Assembly (NCBI GenBank): GCA_028718845.1
Contig: JAQULA010000022.1
Location: 1-14,046, forward strand
Origin: Candidatus Omnitrophota bacterium
GTDB taxonomy: Bacteria; Omnitrophota; Gorgyraeia; B26-G9
DNA: 14,046 nucleotides
Direction of reading: 5' to 3'
Below are positions 1-6,071 of the stretch, piece after piece. The notes under the pieces are model-generated. The model did not search any database. It was not told the DNA's origin and saw only the letters and a list, made by a program, of their open reading frames with translations. Positions within the stretch are counted from its first letter, which is position 1. The number at the start of each line of letters is the position of its first letter. Made by a program: the position numbers and the translations under genes.

Positions 1-438
1 CCCGGATTCGGGTTCGCCGGGGTTTTGGCGCTCATCACCCTGGCCTTTGCCTGTTATCAGGCATTTACCACCTTGAGCCCGATCGCCGGGGTCATCGTTA
101 CTTTCAGCAGTATTATTATCACTATTATCGCCGTTAAAATTCTCCCCCGCACCCCGGTTTGGCAAAAAATCCGGCTATCAAAAACCGAGGAAAAAAGCAA
201 GGGATACCACGCCGGCAGGGGCGGGTACGAACACCTGCTCAATCACAGCGGAAAAAGCCTGACCATGCTGCGGCCAAGCGGCACGGCGCTTATCGAAAAC
301 CAGCGCTACGATGTAGTCACCGATGGAGAATTCATTGAAAAAGACAGTGCAATAATCGTGCATCAAATTGACGGAAATAGAATCATCGTAAGAAAGATGT
401 CCTCAGACCACGGACCACAGTCCACAGAAAACACATAA
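1..438 (+). CDS. NfeD-family membrane protein, C-terminal part (5' truncated by window edge)
   Basis: The reading frame is open from base 1 to the TAA at 436-438 (145 codons), so the gene begins before the window; the TTG at 25 lies inside the continuing frame and is not a convincing start. The visible part opens with a Pro-Gly-Phe-Gly-Phe-Ala-Gly stretch of the kind seen in the NfeD membrane region. Two hydrophobic segments follow, then a soluble tail whose LRPSGTALI and RYDVVTDGEFI stretches match the small C-terminal OB-fold (NfeDC) of the family. NfeD proteins are membrane partners of flotillins/stomatins, and long forms carry an N-terminal ClpP-like serine protease domain. Whether this one is long or short cannot be seen. 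It lies 37 nt upstream of floA on the same strand, the arrangement known from Bacillus yqeZ-floA, so co-transcription and joint work at membrane microdomains are likely. Confidence 0.88.
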   Translation, partial: PGFGFAGVLALITLAFACYQAFTTLSPIAGVIVTFSSIIITIIAVKILPRTPVWQKIRLSKTEEKSKGYHAGRGGYEHLLNHSGKSLTMLRPSGTALIENQRYDVVTDGEFIEKDSAIIVHQIDGNRIIVRKMSSDHGPQSTENT

Positions 439-475
439 CGTTAACCGAAATGATATCAAACAGAAGGAGGAGCGT

Positions 476-1465
476 ATGCCGTTAGTTTTATCGGTGATTT
501 TCGTCATTGGGTTTTTATTTTTGTTCTCTTATTTCATTCCCGTGCGCCTGTGGATCGCGGCCATCGCATCGGGAGTAAGAATCTCGTTATTCTCCCTGCT
601 GGGCATGCGCCTGCGTAACGTCGACCCTTTTGTCATCGTTCCCTCCATCATCATGGTCCATAAAGCCGGGCTGATCGTAAATCCGGACGCGCTGGAAGCG
701 CATTATCTGGCCGGCGGCGATGTCATCCGCGTCGTCAAAGCGCTTATTTCCGCAGACAAAGCGAACCTGGACTTAAAATTCGAAAAAGCCTGCGCTATTG
801 ATTTAGCCGGACGGGATGTCCTGGAGGCGGTTAAAACCTCGGTTAACCCCAAAGTAATCGATGCCCCTAAAACCGGGCTTCTCTCCGCCGTAGCAAAAGA
901 CGGCATCGAAGTAAAAGTAAAAGCCCGCGTCACCGTACGCGCTAATATCGAACGGCTCGTCGGCGGCGCAATCGAAGACACCATCATCGCCCGCGTCGGA
1001 GAAGGGATTGTTACCACCATCGGATCGGCGGATACGTATAAAGCGGTTTTGGAAAATCCGGACAAGATCTCGAAAAATGTATTGGAACGCGGGCTTGACG
1101 CCGGTACCGCCTTTGAAATCCTGTCCATCGATATCGCCGATGTCGACATCGGGAGAAATGTCGGCGCGCAATTACAGACCGACCAGGCCGACGCCGACCT
1201 AAAGGTTGCCCAGGCCCGCGCGGAAACCCGCCGGGCAATGGCCGTGGCCCAGGAACAGGAAATGAAAGCCCGCACCCAGGAAATGCGCGCCCGGGTGGTT
1301 GAAGCTGAATCCGAAGTACCCAAAGCCATTGCCCAGGCATTCCGGGAAGGAAAACTTGGGGTTATGGATTATTACAACATGAAAAACATTCAAGCCGATA
1401 CAAACATGCGCGAACAAATCGGCGGTATGGATAAGGGTAAAGAAAAAGAAAATAAATCCGAGTAA
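476..1465 (+). CDS. floA: Flotillin-like protein FloA
   Basis: This 329-residue protein matches the FloA (YqfA/UPF0365) family over its whole length. An N-terminal membrane hairpin/helix lies at about residues 3-24. An SPFH-type domain follows, containing the family segments VDPFVIVPS, GLIVNPDALEAHYLAGG and AIDLAGRDVLEAVK. The second half has an Ala/Glu/Arg-rich coiled-coil region at about 230-290 (DQADADLKVAQARAETRRA), then GKLGVMDYYNMKN and a charged tail. FloA oligomerises on the inner face of the cytoplasmic membrane and organises functional membrane microdomains. The ATG at 476 is fixed by a strong AAGGAGG at 464-470. The upstream NfeD gene and the downstream 154-aa gene are on the same strand and probably form one transcription unit. 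Length is typical for the family and nothing is visibly broken. Confidence 0.96.
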   Translation: MPLVLSVIFVIGFLFLFSYFIPVRLWIAAIASGVRISLFSLLGMRLRNVDPFVIVPSIIMVHKAGLIVNPDALEAHYLAGGDVIRVVKALISADKANLDLKFEKACAIDLAGRDVLEAVKTSVNPKVIDAPKTGLLSAVAKDGIEVKVKARVTVRANIERLVGGAIEDTIIARVGEGIVTTIGSADTYKAVLENPDKISKNVLERGLDAGTAFEILSIDIADVDIGRNVGAQLQTDQADADLKVAQARAETRRAMAVAQEQEMKARTQEMRARVVEAESEVPKAIAQAFREGKLGVMDYYNMKNIQADTNMREQIGGMDKGKEKENKSE

Positions 1466-1495
1466 AACAACAAAACGCAATCACAGGTTACCATA

Positions 1496-1960
1496 ATGAA
1501 ATTGTTATTTTATCTCATAATCCTGGCGGTCTGGATAATTTCCGCTTTAAAAAAACAGGGGCATTGGGAAGAAAAAATCCCGGATTTCCCGGAGGACAGC
1601 TCTCCGCTGCCCTCCCGGAACCCGCAAGCGGAACGCACGGATGAAGAGGGCTACTTTCCCGGCGCTCCCGGGACGCCGCCGCTAAAAAAACCGGCATTGA
1701 GCTATGAAAAAAAACTGGAACTGCGCAGGAAAAAACTGCTGGCGTTAAAAAACGGGATCAATGAGCCTAAGGTTATCACGACGGAGATTATCCGCCAGCC
1801 TTCCGCCGCTCCAGACGCTCCGGCCCGGGATTACTTTGAAGAAAAACCACCTTCCTCCTTGCAAAGCAGTATAAAAGAAGGTATAATATGGTCTATTATT
1901 TTAGGACCGCCGCGTTCAAAACTGCGCTTTGACGGGAAAAATCCTCCCCTGCAACGCTAA
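1496..1960 (+). CDS. Small membrane-anchored proline-rich protein of unknown function, downstream of floA
   Basis: This 154-residue protein is not recognised as a named family. It starts with a hydrophobic helix (about residues 3-18), followed by a low-complexity segment rich in Pro, Glu and Ser (about 28-65). A basic, probably helical stretch (SYEKKLELRRKKLLALKNG) follows at about 69-87, then another disordered stretch. Near the C-terminus, at 129-142, is a compact motif, GIIWSIILGPPRSK. That LGPPR block is the only segment that looks conserved-type; similar blocks occur, from memory, at the C-terminus of small hypothetical proteins of anaerobes. The ATG at 1496 has only a weak AGG upstream. 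The 30-nt gap after floA suggests the same operon, so a role at the FloA/NfeD membrane site is plausible but unproven. Confidence 0.7.
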   Translation: MKLLFYLIILAVWIISALKKQGHWEEKIPDFPEDSSPLPSRNPQAERTDEEGYFPGAPGTPPLKKPALSYEKKLELRRKKLLALKNGINEPKVITTEIIRQPSAAPDAPARDYFEEKPPSSLQSSIKEGIIWSIILGPPRSKLRFDGKNPPLQR

Positions 1961-1989
1961 GCGGATTGATGATTTTCAGGCACACAATC

Positions 1990-2075
1990 GCCGAAGTGGT
2001 GGAATGGCATACACGATGGTCTCAAAAACCATTGGTCGCAAGGCCTTGAGAGTTCGAATCTCTCCTTCGGCACCA
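1990..2075 (+). tRNA. tRNA-Leu (anticodon CAA), CCA encoded
   Basis: The acceptor stem GCCGAAG at 1990-1996 pairs with CTTCGGC at 2065-2071, followed by discriminator A and an encoded CCA (2073-2075). The anticodon stem ATGGT/ACCAT closes a 7-nt loop CTCAAAA, giving anticodon CAA, which reads UUG. The long variable arm GGTC-GCAA-GGCC is the type II arm expected for leucine. The T arm is GAGAG-TTCGAAT-CTCTC. All stems are intact. The last 21 nt are repeated 160 nt downstream (see the repeat entries). Confidence 0.97.
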
Positions 2076-2102
2076 TTAAATATATTCCGGGAATAGAGAG
2101 AT
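2055..2102 (+). repeat. Direct repeat copy 1, overlapping the tRNA-Leu 3' end
   Basis: These 48 nt begin in the T loop of tRNA-Leu, run through the acceptor 3' strand and CCA, and extend 27 nt beyond the tRNA. They recur at 2215-2262 with only two differences (2091 G/A, 2094 T/C); the first 36 nt are identical. The spacing between copies is exactly 160 nt. This is what a duplicated attachment site, or a tandem duplication anchored in a tRNA gene, looks like. Confidence 0.93.
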
Positions 2103-2224
2103 TCGAAGCGAAGAAACGGCGCGACCTCATGGGAGCGCATAGTTGCAGGACTGCAACTATAGTGACTGAGGGGAGCCTACGCAGTGAGTCACACGACGTG
2201 ACGAACGTAGGAGGCGAATCTCTC
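2096..2224 (+). repeat. Structured element with 10-bp terminal inverted repeats, derived in part from tRNA-Leu
   Basis: GAGAGATTCG at 2096-2105 is the exact inverse complement of CGAATCTCTC at 2215-2224, closing a 129-nt element. Inside, two further stems nest. CCTCA 2125-2129 pairs with TGAGG 2167-2171 and encloses a perfect hairpin 2139-2147/2152-2160. CCTACG 2176-2181 pairs with CGTAGG 2206-2211 and encloses GTCAC 2188-2192/GTGAC 2198-2202. The predicted fold is a three-way junction. No ORF fits inside. It may be a non-autonomous palindromic mobile element or a structured RNA. The left terminal repeat is also complementary to the tRNA T arm over 12 nt (2053-2064 with 2096-2107), so a read-through transcript could misfold. 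Confidence 0.72.
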
Positions 2225-2262
2225 CTTCGGCACCATTAAATATATTCCGGAAACAGAGAGAT
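2215..2262 (+). repeat. Direct repeat copy 2: partial tRNA-Leu 3' end plus flank
   Basis: This is the second copy of the 48-nt repeat, holding the last 21 nt of tRNA-Leu (half T arm, acceptor 3' strand, CCA) and 27 nt of flank. There is no matching tRNA 5' half before it, so it is a fragment and not a tRNA gene. Its first 10 nt also serve as the right terminal inverted repeat of the enclosed element. Confidence 0.92.
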
Positions 2263-2307
2263 CAGGAGCTGCCTCTTGATTGTGGTTGAAAACAAGCTTG
2301 ACAAATA

Positions 2308-2574
2308 ATGAGCGATTGGAAATTTTTTGTTTTTTTCATGTTTTTGTTGATTGCGGCGATTACCCTGTTCATGCTCATTTATGAAGGACATGAGTATGAA
2401 TGCTACCTGCCGAATGGGGGCCATTTCAAGATTCGCTGGGAAGAAAAATTGAAAAAATTCGATATGCTCTACTGGCAGCCTCGGGGAAAAGCAAAAACTC
2501 CGCCTAAAAACACCCTGCACCTGGAAGGCGAAAAACCTAAACCCAAATCCGATCCGTATGAGTTCCTGCGATAA
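2308..2574 (+). CDS. Small single-pass membrane protein, unknown
   Basis: This 88-residue ORF was not recognised. Residues 5-24 form a hydrophobic helix rich in Phe, Leu and Ile. It is followed by a short soluble tail with a Tyr/Trp-rich patch (EYECYLPNGGHFKIRW) and a basic, proline-rich end. An in-frame TGA at 2299-2301 lies just before the start, so ATG 2308 is the earliest possible ATG. No clear Shine-Dalgarno precedes it. A single-pass membrane segment with a conserved-looking tail makes a real gene more likely than chance, but codon context and start signal are weak. It converges on mnmA. Confidence 0.55.
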   Translation: MSDWKFFVFFMFLLIAAITLFMLIYEGHEYECYLPNGGHFKIRWEEKLKKFDMLYWQPRGKAKTPPKNTLHLEGEKPKPKSDPYEFLR

Positions 2575-2694
2575 TCTCAGCGGTGGAACATCGCGTGGCC
2601 AGCTTCTGTTTTTTTAATCGTTATTCATCCGCCGGGAAACCCGGCGCGATCTCGCCACAGGAAACATCTCGGCCGAAGCTTGGCAGACTATCCG
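2575..2694. other. Intergenic region between convergent genes, with a GC-rich hairpin
   Basis: The region holds a perfect 7-bp hairpin, CGCCGGG-AAA-CCCGGCG, at 2630-2646. No T-run follows it in either direction, so it is not a standard intrinsic terminator, although its place between two convergent genes suggests an end-of-transcript role. A T7 stretch near 2609-2615 on the + strand lacks a convincing preceding stem. Confidence 0.4.
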
Positions 2695-3756
2695 CTATAC
2701 AACTTTCGCTATGATCCCTCCCCCGATCACCATATCCTGATGATAAAATACGGCGGCTTGACCGGGGGTAATCGCTTTCTGCGCTTGCCGGAAATTAACC
2801 CGCCAGGTTCCCGGGCGGATATATCGGACCAGCGCTTCCGCCGGAGCATGGTGATAGCGGATCTTCACCTGGGAAATAAACTCTTTTTTCCGCAAACAGG
2901 GATGGGTGAACGAAACCTGGCGTACATCAAATTTTTTCGCATACAACCGTTCTTCCGGACCGACGAAAACAGTATTCTTTTTAATATCGATTTTAGTAAC
3001 AAAAAGCGGCTGAGTATACGCGATACCCAATCCTTTGCGTTGTCCGATCGTATAATAAATCGCCCCCTTATGCGTAGCGTTTAAGGTAATGCCGTCACCC
3101 CTGACCGGCCCGGGTGCGCCGCCGCATTGGGGCATCCGGTTCATGATAAAACCCGCATAGTCGCCATTGGGGATAAAACAGATATCCTGGCTCTCATCAC
3201 TCTCTTTTACCGGCAAACGCAGCTTCCCGGCCTGACGGCAAATTTCGTCTTTGGTATACTCTCCCAAAGGCAGGAGCAAACGACGCAGCCGGCGTTGGTT
3301 GAGCATATACAAAACATACGACTGGTCTTTGCGCTGGTCAACGCCCCGGCGCAATTCAAAAACACGGCGGCGGGAATCATAACTCACTTTCGCATAATGG
3401 CCGGTGGCGAAATAATCACCGTTCGCGCAAACGCTATCCATAAGCATGCCGAATTTTATAAACCGGTTACAACGCAGGCAGGGATTCGGAGTGCGCCCGG
3501 CAAGGTATTCCGCGCAGAAAAAATCAATCACTTTTTCGGAAAATTGGCCGCGCACATCGACAACCTTAAGCGGGATATCCAACAATTCCGCGATCGCGCG
3601 CGCGCGGTCGATATGCCCGGAATTCTCACAAACCCGCAGGGTAACACCGCTGACTTCATGCCCGCTGTTCCGCAGATAATACGCCGCCATCGCGGAATCA
3701 ACCCCTCCGCTCATGGCTACCACGACCCGCTTCGTTCGTTTATTTCTTATTTTCAT
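2695..3756 (-). CDS. mnmA: tRNA-specific 2-thiouridylase MnmA
   Basis: MnmA adenylates and thiolates U34 of Lys, Glu and Gln tRNAs to give s2U. The ATP-pyrophosphatase loop SGGVDS is at residues 16-21. The catalytic region reads GRTPNPCLRCN (Cys93 and Cys96) followed by IKFGML, the second active cysteine lies in SQDICF (Cys193), and the tRNA-binding part includes GAIYYTIGQRKGLG. The C-terminal beta-barrel is complete and the length (353 residues) is normal. The E. coli enzyme has PNPD-x2-CN; here Asp is Cys, a variant I know from other bacteria. I place the start at the ATG at 3756. The frame extends 13 codons to a GTG at 3795, but that adds residues not typical of the family, and neither start has a strong ribosome site. 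It lies on the same strand as, and 198 nt after, the ASKHA gene; co-transcription is uncertain. Confidence 0.95.
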   Translation of the reverse strand: MKIRNKRTKRVVVAMSGGVDSAMAAYYLRNSGHEVSGVTLRVCENSGHIDRARAIAELLDIPLKVVDVRGQFSEKVIDFFCAEYLAGRTPNPCLRCNRFIKFGMLMDSVCANGDYFATGHYAKVSYDSRRRVFELRRGVDQRKDQSYVLYMLNQRRLRRLLLPLGEYTKDEICRQAGKLRLPVKESDESQDICFIPNGDYAGFIMNRMPQCGGAPGPVRGDGITLNATHKGAIYYTIGQRKGLGIAYTQPLFVTKIDIKKNTVFVGPEERLYAKKFDVRQVSFTHPCLRKKEFISQVKIRYHHAPAEALVRYIRPGTWRVNFRQAQKAITPGQAAVFYHQDMVIGGGIIAKVV

Positions 3757-3954
3757 AGTAATTACTTTTACCTTGCCATAACCGATACCGGTCACTCACT
3801 TTATTCAAGTTACTTAAAGTTTATCGATGTTGGAAATAAAAGCTAAACAGACTACGGCATCGCTACCGCTTACCTTTTCTGCCTTTTAGTTTTTGCATCC
3901 TTCAGCCTGGTCTCGCTGCTTGCTGGCGGGACGATCTCCCTCGGACTTCGGTCT
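3757..3954. other. Intergenic region upstream of mnmA
   Basis: This 198-nt stretch lies between the ASKHA ATPase stop and the mnmA start, both on the minus strand. It contains several short inverted repeats: GAC-TTCG-GTC near 3941-3951 on the + strand, and GGTA-GCGA-TGCC on the minus strand near 3855-3866. I do not see an unambiguous terminator or promoter, and no coding frame. Confidence 0.35.
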
Positions 3955-5277
3955 TTATTGGTAAGAAAAGGGCAGCGCTTGCGTAAAATACTTTTGAAAT
4001 TTTTTATCCGAGGATAACGGCACATGCTGAACATCCCCGGCCAGGTCGATCATGCGCGCACATTCCTTACTTGAAAGCAGCGCTTGTTTAGCCCCGGCAA
4101 AAGCGGCATTACCGACAAAGCTGATTTTATCTTTAAACCCGGCCGGAATAAGCCCGATACGCAGGATGTTTTCCGTATTCAAATAACTGCCTAAAGCTCC
4201 GGAAAGAAACACCTGTTTGATATCGCGCGCGGCGACATTGAGTTTTTTCATCAATAATTCGATGCCGGCATGGATGGCCGCCTTACTTGCCTGTATTTTC
4301 TTTACATCGTCCTGAGTCATGACAATACGTATTTTTTTATCTTCATAAAGCACAAAATCACCGCCGGAGAGGGTTCCGTCGGCGCTGACCCGGCCCTCTC
4401 TAACCAGTTCACTTAAGGCGTCAATAAGGCCGCTCCCGCAGATACCCTGCGGACGGATATGTCCGATGGTCAGCAAGTTAACCTTTCCCTTTTCGATCCG
4501 GACCCATTCTATCGCCCCGGGCCGGGCAACCATTCCGCTGGTAATAAGCTGGCCCTCAAGAGACGAGGAAACCGCGGTAGTGGCGACCACGTTTTTTTTC
4601 GCTGAACCGATAACGATCTTACCGTTAAATCCGACATCAACCGCGATGGTAATATCATTGCTGTCCGGTATCTGCAGGCCGACCATCGTGGCCAAAACAT
4701 CGGACCCGACAAAATCGTCTATCCCGGGAAGAAAGCGCACATTGCCGTCCGGGTTCATTTCCAGGCCCAGGATTCCCGCTTTAGCCTGATACAGTTTCCG
4801 GCAGCTGGCCGAGGGGTGATTGTCCGGCAAAGGAATTTGAAACAGCAGATGGTGCATGACCGGATTTCCCACCACCACCATCGCGTAAATACGCGTTTTC
4901 TCCACGCCGGATTTAAGGATGCATTCTTCGATCGCCTGGTTGACCGAATTGACCGCGGCTTCGCGTAACAGTTCCTGGTTCTTTCTCGACTTGCCGGCGC
5001 TGGCAATCCGGCTATGCAAATCGATACCGTAAACGGCCTGGCTGTTGGCCACCGTTGCCGCGGCAAGCTCTTCCCGATTTTCCAGGTTGCACAAACTCGC
5101 ACAGATCGAAGTCGTACCCAAATCGACGGCCAGACCGAAAATATGCTTATTGGTGCTTTTTTCGACCTTGATCAGTTCATCGTTATCTAAAATAAGGGAC
5201 AACCCGGAGGAAAAAGACAGCCGCTCTACCAGAAAATCATTGCCGGCAAGCGGGATGGAAATGTTTTTTTTCTTCAT
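3955..5277 (-). CDS. RACo/RamA-like ASKHA-domain ATPase (DUF4445 class) lacking an Fe-S domain
   Basis: This 440-residue protein matches the ASKHA ATPase part of reductive activators of corrinoid proteins (RACo, RamA; DUF4445). The first phosphate loop AVDLGTTS is at residues 50-57. Family stretches follow: NSQAVYGIDLHSRI (78-91), GNPVMHHLL (137-145), GMVARPGAI (248-256), ICGSGLIDALSELV (279-292), FLSGALGSYLN (357-367) and VGNAAFAGA (388-396). Known RACo proteins carry an N-terminal [2Fe-2S] domain; here only about 45 residues precede the ATPase and none of them is Cys, so electrons must come from elsewhere. The second phosphate region reads VDVGFNGK (213-220) where the family usually has DIGTNGE, and the usual AGPAFEG is replaced by SSSLEG (237-242). 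The start codon overlaps the rnfB stop by 4 nt (ATGA), so the two are translationally coupled. Role in corrinoid or other low-potential metallocentre activation is inferred. Confidence 0.86.
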   Translation of the reverse strand: MKKKNISIPLAGNDFLVERLSFSSGLSLILDNDELIKVEKSTNKHIFGLAVDLGTTSICASLCNLENREELAAATVANSQAVYGIDLHSRIASAGKSRKNQELLREAAVNSVNQAIEECILKSGVEKTRIYAMVVVGNPVMHHLLFQIPLPDNHPSASCRKLYQAKAGILGLEMNPDGNVRFLPGIDDFVGSDVLATMVGLQIPDSNDITIAVDVGFNGKIVIGSAKKNVVATTAVSSSLEGQLITSGMVARPGAIEWVRIEKGKVNLLTIGHIRPQGICGSGLIDALSELVREGRVSADGTLSGGDFVLYEDKKIRIVMTQDDVKKIQASKAAIHAGIELLMKKLNVAARDIKQVFLSGALGSYLNTENILRIGLIPAGFKDKISFVGNAAFAGAKQALLSSKECARMIDLAGDVQHVPLSSDKKFQKYFTQALPFSYQ

Positions 5278-6071
5278 CTTATCGCGATGGTTTTAGTCGG
5301 ACAAACCGCAACACATTGTTTGCAATTCGTACATTTACCGTAATCGATCACCGCGAGGTTATCAATCAGGGTTATTGCCTGAGAGGGACAGGCCTTTACG
5401 CATTTGCCGCAGGCGATACACCCCACCCCGCACTTTTTCATGATCAAAGCCCCTTTATCATGCGAATGACAATTGATATACACGTCTTTGTCGCGGTCAA
5501 CCATCATAATCAGGCGCCGCGGACACACCGCGATACATTTTTTGCATCCGATGCATTTTTCCGAAATAACCTTAGGCACTCCTTCCGGCTGCATGCTGAT
5601 CGCGCCGACCGGACAAACCTGAATACAGGTCCCCTGTTCCAAACAGGCAAAGCGGCATTCTTTATACCCGCCCATGGCCGAAACGGCCACGCGGCAATCC
5701 GCCAGCCCCCGGTAGGCAAATTTATTTTTACACCGGTTACCGCCTCCGCAGCCGATGACCGCGGCCTGGCTTAAACGCCGGCCGACTCCTTCGGTGGATA
5801 AGCCAAGAACCGAGGCAATCGCTATCCGGTTTTCCGGAGAACACGCCACACACACATGAACATCGGCCTTATCGGCAGCAATCAATTCCGCCAGGCTCGC
5901 GCATCCGGCCTCTCCGCAGGCGCCGCAATTGATGCCCGGAAGCAGCCCGGTTATCTTTTCCACCCGGGGATCGGTTTTAACATGAAATTTTTTCGAAGCC
6001 CAGGCAAGCAGCACCCCGAAAGAAAATCCCAAACCGGATAACGTAAGTATCGCCGAGATGATTCCTTTCAT
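5274..6071 (-). CDS. rnfB: Rnf-type electron transport subunit RnfB (polyferredoxin)
   Basis: A 265-residue RnfB. An N-terminal membrane helix (about 4-24) is followed by the 4Fe-4S domain with Cys49, 52, 57 and 74 (LPGINCGACGEAGC), then the RnfB-specific segment CLEQGTCIQVCP (143-154). Three regular ferredoxin motifs follow: CIGCKKCIAVCP (173-184), CIACGKCVKACP (218-229) and CTNCKQCVAVCP (247-258). RnfB passes electrons to or from soluble ferredoxin on the cytoplasmic side of the membrane. Length and motif order are those of canonical clostridial-type RnfB, and no cluster ligand appears to be lost. ATG 6071 overlaps the rnfD stop by 4 nt and has GGAG upstream. It is followed at once, again with ATGA overlap, by the ASKHA ATPase and not by other Rnf subunits, suggesting that RnfB delivers electrons to that protein. 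Confidence 0.95.
   Translation of the reverse strand: MKGIISAILTLSGLGFSFGVLLAWASKKFHVKTDPRVEKITGLLPGINCGACGEAGCASLAELIAADKADVHVCVACSPENRIAIASVLGLSTEGVGRRLSQAAVIGCGGGNRCKNKFAYRGLADCRVAVSAMGGYKECRFACLEQGTCIQVCPVGAISMQPEGVPKVISEKCIGCKKCIAVCPRRLIMMVDRDKDVYINCHSHDKGALIMKKCGVGCIACGKCVKACPSQAITLIDNLAVIDYGKCTNCKQCVAVCPTKTIAIR

Noticed and set aside
703..1329. - strand open frame (208 codons) opposite floA
   Set aside because: Ser/Arg/Thr-rich shadow of FloA.
2215..2235. Second tRNA-Leu gene
   Set aside because: Only the 3' 21 nt are present; no 5' acceptor strand, D arm or anticodon arm precedes it.
2055..2262. Short CRISPR array
   Set aside because: Only two repeats, spaced by 112 nt of self-complementary sequence, and one copy lies in a tRNA; no cas genes.
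2630..2646. Intrinsic terminator for mnmA or the 88-aa gene
   Set aside because: The 7-bp hairpin is perfect but no T-tract follows on either strand.
3127..3846. Long + strand open frame (239 codons) opposite mnmA
   Set aside because: It lies antisense to a clear MnmA and its translation shows no recognisable domain; it is a shadow.
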